NCBI RefSeq assembly: GCF_946482535.1
Contig: NZ_CAMLRU010000143.1
Coordinates: 1-7,001, forward strand
Length of the DNA: 7,001 bases
Reading direction: 5' to 3'
From: an uncultured Flavobacterium sp.
Lineage (GTDB): Bacteria; Bacteroidota; Bacteroidia; Flavobacteriales; Flavobacteriaceae
Positions 1-5,324 of the stretch are shown one piece after another; the stretch's first letter is position 1; every line of letters starts with the position of its first letter. A model generated the notes under the pieces. It was not told where the DNA came from, made no database searches, and saw only the letters and a list, made by a program, of their open reading frames with translations. The position numbers and the translations under genes are program-made.

Positions 1-54
1 TAGAGCACAACACTTTTAATGTTGGGGTCCTGGGTTCGAGCCCCAGTCGGGTCA
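1..54 (+). tRNA. tRNA-Lys(UUU), 3' part (5' end outside the window)
   Basis: The anticodon stem 8-12/20-24 (CAACA/TGTTG) closes a 7-nt loop CTTTTAA with anticodon TTT at 15-17, so the tRNA reads AAA/AAG lysine codons. A 5-nt variable region (25-29) is followed by a perfect 5-bp T-stem, CTGGG (30-34) and CCCAG (42-46), around the loop TTCGAGC. The acceptor 3' strand TCGGGTC runs 47-53 and the discriminator base is A54. The next bases are CA, so CCA is not encoded and must be added after transcription. The 5' acceptor strand and most of the D-arm lie upstream of position 1. Confidence 0.93.
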
Positions 55-55
55 C

Positions 56-87
56 AAAAAGTCGAACAACATTGTTTGACTTTTTTT
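56..87 (+). terminator. Intrinsic terminator after tRNA-Lys
   Basis: AAAAAGTC (56-63) pairs with GACTTTTT (78-85). The stem continues through a G-T pair and AACA/TGTT to a 4-nt loop, and the 3' side ends in a run of seven T (81-87). It starts 2 bp after the tRNA-Lys discriminator base. It lies between the two tRNA genes, so tRNA-Leu would need read-through or its own promoter inside this short spacer. The A-run on the other side makes it potentially functional in both directions. Confidence 0.75.
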
Positions 88-93
88 GTTTTA

Positions 94-175
94 GGCCACG
101 TGGAGAAATTGGTAGACTCGCCATCTTGAGGGGGTGGTGTCGCAAGACGTGTCAGTTCGAATCTGATCGTGGTCA
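94..175 (+). tRNA. tRNA-Leu(GAG)
   Basis: This is a complete class II tRNA of 82 nt. The acceptor strands GGCCACG (94-100) and CGTGGTC (168-174) pair with one G-T wobble, and the discriminator is A175. The D-stem is GAG/CTC (103-105/117-119). The anticodon stem CCATC/GGTGG (121-125/133-137) closes the loop TTGAGGG, giving anticodon GAG at 128-130, which reads CUC and CUU leucine codons. The long variable arm (138-150) contains GTC-GCAA-GAC, as expected for tRNA-Leu. The T-arm is 151-167 with loop TTCGAAT. CCA is not encoded. Its 3' half recurs downstream at 272-287. Confidence 0.95.
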
Positions 176-194
176 CGAATGAATACTTTAAATT
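160..194 (+). repeat. 35-bp direct repeat, copy 1 (tRNA-Leu 3' end plus flank)
   Basis: This segment is identical base for base to 272-306. It covers the last part of the T-loop, the T-stem 3' strand, the acceptor 3' strand and the discriminator of tRNA-Leu (160-175), plus 19 bp of 3' flank. The match ends at G159 versus C271 on the left and A195 versus G307 on the right. A repeat of a tRNA 3' end is the usual form of attachment sites for tRNA-targeting integrative elements, but only 77 bp separate the copies and no integrase is present. Confidence 0.9.
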
Positions 195-229
195 AAAAAA
201 AACACCAAGCTCGCTTGAGTGTTTTTTTT
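195..229 (+). terminator. Intrinsic terminator after tRNA-Leu
   Basis: Eight A followed by CAC (195-205) pair with GTG and eight T (219-229). The upper stem CAAG/CTTG (206-209/214-217) is separated from the lower stem by a single bulged A218, and the apical loop is CTCG. It starts 19 bp after the end of tRNA-Leu, just past the first copy of the 35-bp repeat. It should end the tRNA transcript and also isolates the regulator gene downstream. Confidence 0.75.
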
Positions 230-242
230 GTTTAAAGGATTC

Positions 243-259
243 TCAAAGCGGAGCTTTGA
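243..259 (+). repeat. Small perfect hairpin between the tRNA-end repeats
   Basis: TCAAAGC (243-249) and GCTTTGA (253-259) form a perfect 7-bp inverted repeat around GGA. The surrounding stretch (about 236-271) is richer in G and C than the flanks. GAGCTTTG occurs here (251-258) and again right after the second repeat copy (307-314). No T-run follows, so it does not look like a terminator. It may be part of a small dispersed repeat, but copy number cannot be seen from one window. Confidence 0.5.
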
Positions 260-271
260 AGAACGCGAAGC

Positions 272-306
272 AATCTGATCGTGGTCACGAATGAATACTT
301 TAAATT
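272..306 (+). repeat. 35-bp direct repeat, copy 2 (partial tRNA-Leu duplicate)
   Basis: This is the exact second copy of 160-194, offset by 112 bp. It carries the 3' T-stem and acceptor strands of tRNA-Leu, but no anticodon arm, D-arm or 5' acceptor strand precedes it. It is therefore a tRNA fragment, not a second gene. The following DNA (307 onward) lacks the terminator hairpin that follows copy 1, so copy 2 looks like the displaced end or a duplication product. Confidence 0.9.
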
Positions 307-429
307 GAGCTTTGTGGGAAAAAACAAGACTAATCTATTTGTTATCATCAAAAAAGACCTATTTCACTGAGTATTATCATTTTTTTAAAAAGTTTATTTC
401 AAAAAAAGACATTGATAAAGTTATTTTGC

Positions 430-437
430 TAATTTTG
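430..437 (+). promoter_or_regulatory. Candidate Bacteroidota -7 box upstream of the MerR-type regulator
   Basis: TAATTTTG fits the Bacteroidota consensus TAnnTTTG and lies 21 bp before the ATG at 459. A TTG at 412-414 could act as the -33 element, but the 15-bp gap is shorter than the roughly 17-23 bp usually seen. The left half of the proposed operator (435-443) overlaps its 3' end. Such short motifs occur by chance in AT-rich DNA, so this is tentative. Confidence 0.35.
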
Positions 438-466
438 TTTAACTAATTTGATTAAAAGATGAACAA
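435..466 (+). promoter_or_regulatory. Proposed autoregulatory operator over the regulator start
   Basis: The left half TTGTTTAAC (435-443) is identical to the left half of the inverted repeat in front of crtI. After the same 14-bp spacer comes GATGAACAA (458-466), which matches the right half GTTAAACAA at 7 of 9 positions. The right half includes the ATG of the regulator gene (459-461), so a bound protein would cover the start of transcription and translation. Binding by the encoded MerR-type protein is inferred from the shared geometry and from the autoregulation common in such systems. Confidence 0.45.
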
Positions 467-1355
467 TGTTAAGAGTGTCTTTAGTATAAAAGATTTGGAA
501 AACCTTTCGGGAATTAAAGCACATACCATTCGAATTTGGGAAAAAAGGTACGGCATACTTGAACCTATGCGTACAGAAACCAATATCAGGTTGTATGATT
601 TAAGCAACCTGCAGAAGCTTTTGAACATTACTTTATTGCACAACTACGGCTATAAAATATCTAAGATCTCAAAGCTTTCTAAAGAAAGAATTCCACAATT
701 GGTAAACGAAATCATATCCGAAAAGAGTGCTAAGCATCATGCGATAAGTGCTTTCAAAATGTCTATGATGAATTTTGACCAATCCCTTTTCTTTTCAACC
801 TATAACAAATTACTTTCCGAAAAGTCATTTAGAGAAATTTTTTATGATGTTTTTATTCCTTTAATTCAAGAATTAGGACTGCTATGGCAAACAGACACCA
901 TTACTCCGGCTCATGAGCATTTTCTATCTTATCTCATAAAGCAAAAACTGTTAACCAATACAGAAAAACTTCAAACACAAGAACCTACCAATTCTGATAG
1001 GGTTTTTGTATTGTATTTACCAATGAATGAAATTCATGAACTTGGATTGATGTATTTAAATTATGAAGTTTTGAATTTAGGTTACAAGACTATCTATTTA
1101 GGAGAAAGCGTACCCTTAGATAGTTTAAAACACATGAAGAAACACTTTGACAATATTACATATGTTTGTTACATGACTGTTGAGCCTAATAAAGATGAAG
1201 TTAATAATTACATTAATACCTTAAAGCAAGAGATATTGGATGAGACTTCCAATTTATGGTTGATTGGCAGAATGACTGAAAATATTGATGCCAAAATGAT
1301 CACTGAAAAAATAACTACATTTAGCTCCATCAAAGAATTAGTTGAATTTATATAA
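459..1355 (+). CDS. MerR-family regulator with cobalamin-binding-like domain (CarH/CarA type)
   Basis: This 298-aa cytoplasmic regulator likely controls the carotenoid genes that follow. Residues 8-46 form the MerR winged helix-turn-helix, with the typical run HTIRIWEKRY (22-31) and the wing near R44-Y46. Residues about 90-165 fit the helical cap domain of CarH proteins and contain W143-x9-E153-H154, the W-x9-EH signature of light- or B12-responsive CarH/CarA regulators. Residues about 180-298 resemble a B12-binding fold with E191-I-H193-E-L-G196, matching E/DxHxxG, where the His is the lower cobalt ligand in relatives. Two features differ from the classic type. Residue 144 is Gln, where Thermus CarH has the His that ligates cobalt after illumination. 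The usual GG near the end is IGR (269-271). The ATG at 459 is preceded by A-rich DNA and puts the HTH at the normal distance from the N-terminus. The 50-bp gap to crtI holds an inverted repeat. A light- or cobalamin-sensing repressor is the likely role, but B12 binding is unproven. Confidence 0.85.
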   Translation: MNNVKSVFSIKDLENLSGIKAHTIRIWEKRYGILEPMRTETNIRLYDLSNLQKLLNITLLHNYGYKISKISKLSKERIPQLVNEIISEKSAKHHAISAFKMSMMNFDQSLFFSTYNKLLSEKSFREIFYDVFIPLIQELGLLWQTDTITPAHEHFLSYLIKQKLLTNTEKLQTQEPTNSDRVFVLYLPMNEIHELGLMYLNYEVLNLGYKTIYLGESVPLDSLKHMKKHFDNITYVCYMTVEPNKDEVNNYINTLKQEILDETSNLWLIGRMTENIDAKMITEKITTFSSIKELVEFI

Positions 1356-1370
1356 AGAAATCTTTTTTTA

Positions 1371-1402
1371 TTGTTTAACTTTTTATTATTTTTGTTAAAC
1401 AA
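1371..1402 (+). promoter_or_regulatory. Proposed operator: perfect 9-bp inverted repeat in the crtI promoter
   Basis: TTGTTTAAC (1371-1379) and GTTAAACAA (1394-1402) are exact reverse complements separated by 14 bp, with half-site centres 23 bp apart (about two helical turns). The site fills most of the 50-bp gap between the regulator and crtI and ends 3 bp before the crtI ATG. It overlaps the candidate -7 box, which fits a repressor that blocks RNA polymerase. The 14-bp spacer is AT-only and no T-run follows, so a terminator role is unlikely. That the adjacent MerR-type protein binds here is inference. Confidence 0.6.
1387..1394 (+). promoter_or_regulatory. Candidate Bacteroidota -7 box for the crtI-crtB-crtZ operon
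   Basis: TATTTTTG fits TAnnTTTG and ends inside the right half of the inverted repeat. The only nearby TTG (1371-1373, itself in the left half) leaves 13 bp between the elements, shorter than usual. The transcript would start near 1400, giving a leader of only a few bases before the ATG at 1406. Read-through from the regulator gene is also possible because no terminator lies between them. Confidence 0.35.
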
Positions 1403-1405
1403 AAT

Positions 1406-2869
1406 ATGAAAAAAGAAATTAAAATAATCGGTTCGGGATTTTCGTCACTAGCGGCGGCAAGTTATCTTGCGCAACAAGGGCATGACGTTGTGGTGTATGA
1501 AAAAAATGCTACTATCGGCGGTAGAGCTCGTCAACTCAAGAAAGACGGCTTTACTTTTGACATTGGTCCTACTTGGTATTGGATGCCTGATGTATTCGAA
1601 AGGTTCTTTGCTGATTTTGGCAAAAAACCTTCTGACTATTATGAATTAATCAAACTTGCTCCCGCCTATCAAGTCTATTTTGGCGTGAAAGATTTTGTGA
1701 CAATAGCGGATAATCTTCCTCAAATCATTGAGACTTTTGAATCTATCGAGAAAGGAAGCGGAAAAAAGTTGGCCGATTTTATGAAAGAAGCCCAAAGTAA
1801 TTACGACATTGCCATCAAAGATTTGGTTTATCGTCCGGGTGTTTCACCTTTAGAATTGGTTACTTTGGAAACCGCAAAAAAGGTCAATCAGTTTTTCGGC
1901 AATATCTCCAAAGACATTCGCCGCAGATTTACCAACACCAAACTAATCCAAATACTTGAATTTCCCGTACTTTTCCTTGGAGCTAAGCCTTCTGACACGC
2001 CATCGTTCTATAGTTTTATGAACTTTGCCGATTTTGGTTTGGGTACTTGGCATCCTAAAAAAGGAATGTACAGCGTTATTTTGGCTATGGAAAAATTAGC
2101 TCGAGAGTTGGGTGTAGTAATTCATACCAATGCCAATGTAGAAAAAATTATCGTTGACAACGGTGCTGCCACCGGTATTGTTGTTAATGGTGCTGTGGTA
2201 AAAGGCGACATCATTTTAAGTGGTGCCGATTACCACCATTCGGAAACTTTATTGGATAAAAAATACAGAGCTTACTCAGAAAAATATTGGGAAAAACGAA
2301 CTTTTGCTCCTTCTTCCCTGCTGTTTTATGTTGGTTTTGACAAAAAAATAGAAAATACAGAACACCATTCTTTGTTTTTTGATGTTGATTTTGATGTACA
2401 TGCCCACGATATTTATGATTTGCCTCAATGGCCGAAGGAACCTTTGTTTTATGCCAGCTTTCCCTCAAAAACAGATGAAGATGCCGCTCCTGTAGGGAAA
2501 GAAGCCGGAATATTTTTAATACCGATTGCGCCCGGCCTGGAAGACACTCCTGAATTGAGAGCATTGTATTTTGAAAAAATAATGACACGCTTTGAGCAGC
2601 TGACACAACAAACAGTAAAAAATAGTGTTATCTTTAAAGAATCATTTTGTGTTAATGATTTCATCAAAGATTACAATTCATATAAAGGGAATGCATATGG
2701 CTTAGCCAATACGCTATTGCAAACCGCTTTTTTAAGACCCAAATTGAAAAGTAAAAAAGTTAAAAATCTCTATTTTACCGGACAATTAACTGTACCCGGA
2801 CCCGGCGTTCCGCCTTCACTGATTTCAGGAAAACTGGTTGCCGAACTTATTGCCAAAAAAAATCTATAA
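1406..2869 (+). CDS. crtI: Phytoene desaturase CrtI
   Basis: This 487-aa FAD-dependent desaturase introduces double bases of conjugation into phytoene, usually four steps to lycopene in bacteria, at the membrane surface. The N-terminus carries the Rossmann dinucleotide-binding motif: G9-S-G11 with E32 at the end of the second strand, then G38-G39-R40 and the FDIGPTWYWMP stretch common to CrtI enzymes. The C-terminal FAD and carotenoid-desaturase signature is at about 453-487 (YFTGQLTVPGPGVPPSLISG, 456-475). The length matches bacterial CrtI. It is the first gene of a tight crtI-crtB-crtZ set, with crtB starting 11 bp after its stop. The ATG at 1406 gives the expected short lead-in before the glycine motif. 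Related desaturases (CrtD, CrtN) share the motifs, but the crtB and crtZ neighbours favour CrtI. The exact number of desaturation steps cannot be read from sequence. Confidence 0.94.
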   Translation: MKKEIKIIGSGFSSLAAASYLAQQGHDVVVYEKNATIGGRARQLKKDGFTFDIGPTWYWMPDVFERFFADFGKKPSDYYELIKLAPAYQVYFGVKDFVTIADNLPQIIETFESIEKGSGKKLADFMKEAQSNYDIAIKDLVYRPGVSPLELVTLETAKKVNQFFGNISKDIRRRFTNTKLIQILEFPVLFLGAKPSDTPSFYSFMNFADFGLGTWHPKKGMYSVILAMEKLARELGVVIHTNANVEKIIVDNGAATGIVVNGAVVKGDIILSGADYHHSETLLDKKYRAYSEKYWEKRTFAPSSLLFYVGFDKKIENTEHHSLFFDVDFDVHAHDIYDLPQWPKEPLFYASFPSKTDEDAAPVGKEAGIFLIPIAPGLEDTPELRALYFEKIMTRFEQLTQQTVKNSVIFKESFCVNDFIKDYNSYKGNAYGLANTLLQTAFLRPKLKSKKVKNLYFTGQLTVPGPGVPPSLISGKLVAELIAKKNL

Positions 2870-2880
2870 TTATTGTATTT

Positions 2881-3720
2881 ATGAAATCAATTTTTGACAC
2901 CGTATCATTTGATTGCAGCAGAAATGTGACAAAGTCTTACAGCACTTCTTTTTCGGCTGCCGTAAAGATGTTGGCACCCAGCATTCGACAAGACATTTAT
3001 AACATTTACGGATTTGTTCGCTTTGCCGACGAAATTGTGGACACTTTTCATGATTACAATAAAGAAGTGCTCTTTGAACAATTTGAAAAGGATTTGGCCA
3101 ATGCATTGGAAAACAAAATCAGTTTGAATCCCGTGTTAAATTCATTTCAACATACCGTTCACAAATATAATATCCCGCAGACCATGATTGCGGCTTTTAT
3201 GAAAAGTATGAAACTGGACTTGCACAAAACCCAATATAAATCGTATGAAGAATACAACGAATACATCTATGGTTCCGCTGATGTTGTGGGCTTAATGTGT
3301 CTCAAAGTGTTTGTCAATGGCGATGTTAAAAAGTTCAATGATTTGGAACATGCTGCCATGAGATTGGGTTCTGCTTTTCAAAAGGTGAATTTTCTTCGCG
3401 ATTTGAAAGCCGATTACGAAGATTTAAACAGAACTTACTTTCCCAATACCGACTTGTCTAAACTGGATGAACATTCCAAAAATGAAATCATCAAAGAAAT
3501 TGAAGCCGATTTTGAAGCCGGATTCCAAGGAATTTTAAAGTTACCTCTTGAAGCTAAATTTGGCGTTTATACCGCTTATGTCTATTATAAAAAATTGCTT
3601 TCTAAATTGAAGAAAACGCCTTCGATGGAAATCAAAAACACCCGAATTCGTGTCCCTGACTATGAGAAATTCGGGCTTCTGGCCAAATGCTATGTAAATT
3701 ATCGTTTAAACTTATTATAA
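2881..3720 (+). CDS. crtB: Phytoene synthase CrtB
   Basis: This 279-aa enzyme of the squalene/phytoene synthase family condenses two geranylgeranyl diphosphates into phytoene, the first committed carotenoid step. Both Asp-rich Mg-diphosphate motifs are present: D50-E-I-V-D54 in the stretch FVRFADEIVD, and D174-L-K-A-D178 in NFLRDLKADYEDLNRTYFP. The N-terminal TKSYSTSF segment (17-24) and YGSADVVGLMC (130-140) are also characteristic of the family. The length is typical of Bacteroidota CrtB, with no truncation. The gene lies between crtI (11 bp upstream) and crtZ (4 bp downstream), so the three are almost certainly cotranscribed. Squalene-type synthases of the same fold are the main alternative, but the operon context makes phytoene the expected product. 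Confidence 0.94.
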   Translation: MKSIFDTVSFDCSRNVTKSYSTSFSAAVKMLAPSIRQDIYNIYGFVRFADEIVDTFHDYNKEVLFEQFEKDLANALENKISLNPVLNSFQHTVHKYNIPQTMIAAFMKSMKLDLHKTQYKSYEEYNEYIYGSADVVGLMCLKVFVNGDVKKFNDLEHAAMRLGSAFQKVNFLRDLKADYEDLNRTYFPNTDLSKLDEHSKNEIIKEIEADFEAGFQGILKLPLEAKFGVYTAYVYYKKLLSKLKKTPSMEIKNTRIRVPDYEKFGLLAKCYVNYRLNLL

Positions 3721-3724
3721 GATT

Positions 3725-4168
3725 ATGTTGCTACACATTTTAGTTTTTATAGCCACTTTTTGCATCATGGAATTTATGGCCTGGTTCAGTCACAAATATA
3801 TCATGCACGGATTTCTTTGGAGCTTACATGCCGATCACCACAAAAAAGACCACGATTCTTGGTTTGAGCGCAATGATGCTTTTTTTATTTTTTACGCCGT
3901 GGTTAGTGTTGGTTTCTTTTTGCTTTGGCAAAATGACATCCTTGAAATCGGATTGGCGATAGGCTTAGGTATATTTGCTTATGGTTTGGCTTATTTTACG
4001 GTGCATGACATCTTTATACACCAAAGATTTAAATTGTTCAGAAATGCCAACAATCGCTATGCAAAGGCAGTCAGAAGAGCGCATAAAATGCACCATAAAC
4101 ACCTTGGCAAAGAAGACGGAGAATGTTTCGGAATGTTGGTAGTTCCTTTAAAATATTTTAAAAAATAA
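3725..4168 (+). CDS. crtZ: Beta-carotene hydroxylase CrtZ (membrane di-iron)
   Basis: This 147-aa integral membrane hydroxylase of the fatty-acid-hydroxylase/sterol-desaturase superfamily adds 3- and 3'-hydroxyl groups to beta-carotene, giving cryptoxanthin and then zeaxanthin. The histidine clusters of the di-iron centre are complete: H23-x4-H28, H35-x2-H38-H39, H94-x4-H99 and H120-x2-H123-H124. Hydrophobic segments lie near residues 2-20, 52-68 and 72-92, with the His clusters at their ends. The length is at the short end but normal for bacterial CrtZ. It starts 4 bp after crtB and is the last gene of the operon. A convergent hairpin follows at 4200. Its substrate requires a lycopene cyclase, which is not in this window. 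Confidence 0.92.
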   Translation: MLLHILVFIATFCIMEFMAWFSHKYIMHGFLWSLHADHHKKDHDSWFERNDAFFIFYAVVSVGFFLLWQNDILEIGLAIGLGIFAYGLAYFTVHDIFIHQRFKLFRNANNRYAKAVRRAHKMHHKHLGKEDGECFGMLVVPLKYFKK

Positions 4169-4199
4169 GGCCGTATCAATTTCGACCTCAAGCATAAAA

Positions 4200-4219
4200 A
4201 AAGTCCCTAAAGGGACTTT
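4200..4219. terminator. Shared terminator between the convergent crt and sigma-factor operons
   Basis: AAAGTCCC (4200-4207) and GGGACTTT (4212-4219) form a perfect 8-bp stem with a TAAA loop. Read on the minus strand the stem runs into seven T (complement of 4196-4202), a strong terminator directly after the stop codon of the DUF4252 lipoprotein gene at 4221. Read on the plus strand the tail is TTTCTTATTTTATT, weaker but plausible for crtZ, whose stop is 31 bp upstream. One hairpin therefore serves both operons. Confidence 0.85.
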
Positions 4220-4220
4220 C

Positions 4221-4754
4221 TTATTTTATTAAACCTTCCAAAGGTTTTAATTGCTCCATGTCGATGTTGGCATTTTTGAGGATAGACAACATGTTCATGA
4301 TGTTATTCGGATTCATATCATCTCCTAAGATTCTGACCACAGCAAAACCGTTTTCTTCTCTTTTGGCAAATAAGATAAATTCATCGATATCATCTTCATC
4401 TCCTACAAAACTGATGGAAGCAGCATCGTTTCCTTCCCCAATTTTCATTAGTTGTTGGTAGTCTTGCCCTTTCAATATCTTACTCAGCTTTTGGCTCTCG
4501 GTTTGGTATAAGGCTTTGTTTTTACCATCCAGTTTGAAAGCTAAAATATTCATCTTATCAAAAGATTCCAAAGCGGTTTTTTGTTCCGGGGTTAACTTGG
4601 CTTTATCTAAATTAATGATACTCGGAGATATGTCTAAAACCATAAAGTCTTTCTTCTCGGAATTCTCTACAAAATATTTTTGAAGACTGGGTTCGCTATT
4701 GCAACCCAACAGCAACAGCGAAGCCAACATTGCGATGAAATATACTAGTCTCAT
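4221..4754 (-). CDS. DUF4252-type lipoprotein
   Basis: This is a 177-aa predicted lipoprotein. The N-terminus MRLVYFIAMLASLLLLGC is a signal peptide ending in a lipobox with Cys18 as the acylation site, followed by N-S-E. The mature part is a small alpha/beta protein rich in Lys, Asp and Glu. It shows two hydrophobic strand regions around MNILAFKLDG and FAVVRILGDDMN, and the overall layout matches the DUF4252 family, whose molecular function is unknown. It starts 6 bp after the stop of another DUF4252 gene of similar length and pattern, so the pair looks like diverged tandem paralogues: one secreted or periplasmic, one lipid-anchored. It is the last gene of the sigma-factor operon and ends at a strong terminator. 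A role as signal or effector of the sigma system is inference from position. Confidence 0.72.
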   Translation of the reverse strand: MRLVYFIAMLASLLLLGCNSEPSLQKYFVENSEKKDFMVLDISPSIINLDKAKLTPEQKTALESFDKMNILAFKLDGKNKALYQTESQKLSKILKGQDYQQLMKIGEGNDAASISFVGDEDDIDEFILFAKREENGFAVVRILGDDMNPNNIMNMLSILKNANIDMEQLKPLEGLIK

Positions 4755-4760
4755 TTTTAG

Positions 4761-5309
4761 CTATTTAGAGCCTTTAGGGCCTTTTGAACCTTTGTTCCCT
4801 TTAGACGCTTTTTTCAAATCATCTCCACCCGGCAAACTCATTTTTTCTGTCAATACGGAAAGCTCATTCAAGTCAAAATCTCCGGTTAACGACATTAAGA
4901 CCGTTTCTTCTTTTCCGCTTCCGTCAATAAACATCAATAATTCCTTTACTTGAGAATCTGTAGCGCCCGATTTTACATAAATTTTCACGCTCTTTCCGCC
5001 TTCGTTCACACGCATTAACTCTTCCATAGAAGAAGATTTTAGGTATTTATCGGCAGTCGCTTTCATTTCGCCTGCTTTTAAATCGCTATTGGTAACAAAC
5101 ACTTTAAGATTGTCTAATTTTTTTATTAAGTTGACATATTGTTGGGTTTCTTTGTCTTTGACCTCCATTTTACTCAACAAGGAGAACATTTTCTTATTGA
5201 CAATTACGGCTTTGATTTTTTCTTGGTCTTCAAACTTGTCAAAAACCGATTGTGCCATAATCGTATTTGCCGATATTAATAATACTAAGGTTAAAATTAA
5301 ATTCTTCAT
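4761..5309 (-). CDS. Secreted DUF4252 protein with Gly-X-Lys tail
   Basis: This is a 182-aa exported protein. Residues 1-19 form a standard signal peptide (MKNLILTLVLLISANTIMA, cleavage expected near A19-Q20), with no lipobox Cys, so it should be periplasmic or secreted. The mature part fits DUF4252: a Lys-rich N-terminal half, then YVNLIKKLDNLKVFVTNS and ETVLMSLTGDFDLNELSVL, the paired segments also seen in the downstream paralogue. The last 17 residues (166-182) are a basic low-complexity tail containing GNK, GSK, GPK, GSK in series, encoded by a 9-bp-period DNA stretch at about 4764-4811. The gene starts 15 bp after the probable sigma regulator and ends 6 bp before the lipoprotein. Function is unknown. 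The tail may bind an anionic surface or vary in length by slippage. Confidence 0.75.
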   Translation of the reverse strand: MKNLILTLVLLISANTIMAQSVFDKFEDQEKIKAVIVNKKMFSLLSKMEVKDKETQQYVNLIKKLDNLKVFVTNSDLKAGEMKATADKYLKSSSMEELMRVNEGGKSVKIYVKSGATDSQVKELLMFIDGSGKEETVLMSLTGDFDLNELSVLTEKMSLPGGDDLKKASKGNKGSKGPKGSK

Positions 5310-5324
5310 GATTTCTTGATTTTT

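Noticed and set aside
272..306. Second tRNA gene
   Set aside because: Only the 3' T-stem and acceptor strand are present. No anticodon arm, D-arm or matching 5' acceptor strand lies upstream.
349..410. Near-repeat TCAAAAAAGAC (349-359) and TCAAAAAAAGAC (399-410) upstream of the regulator
   Set aside because: Both are A-run-dominated short words in AT-rich leader sequence; chance similarity is likely.
1371..1402. Inverted repeat before crtI as an intrinsic terminator of the regulator gene
   Set aside because: The stem is AT-rich with a 14-nt loop and is followed by AAATATG rather than a T-run. Its position on the promoter and its partner site at 435-466 favour an operator.
2211..2606. 131-codon minus-strand open frame within crtI
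   Set aside because: It lies entirely antisense to a well-supported crtI with its motifs intact, and its translation is low in recognisable domain structure. It is a shadow frame.
4231..4247. AAACCTT-CCA-AAGGTTT inverted repeat as a second terminator
   Set aside because: It lies within the coding end of the DUF4252 lipoprotein gene and no T-run follows on the minus strand. The adjacent 4200-4219 hairpin is the real terminator candidate.
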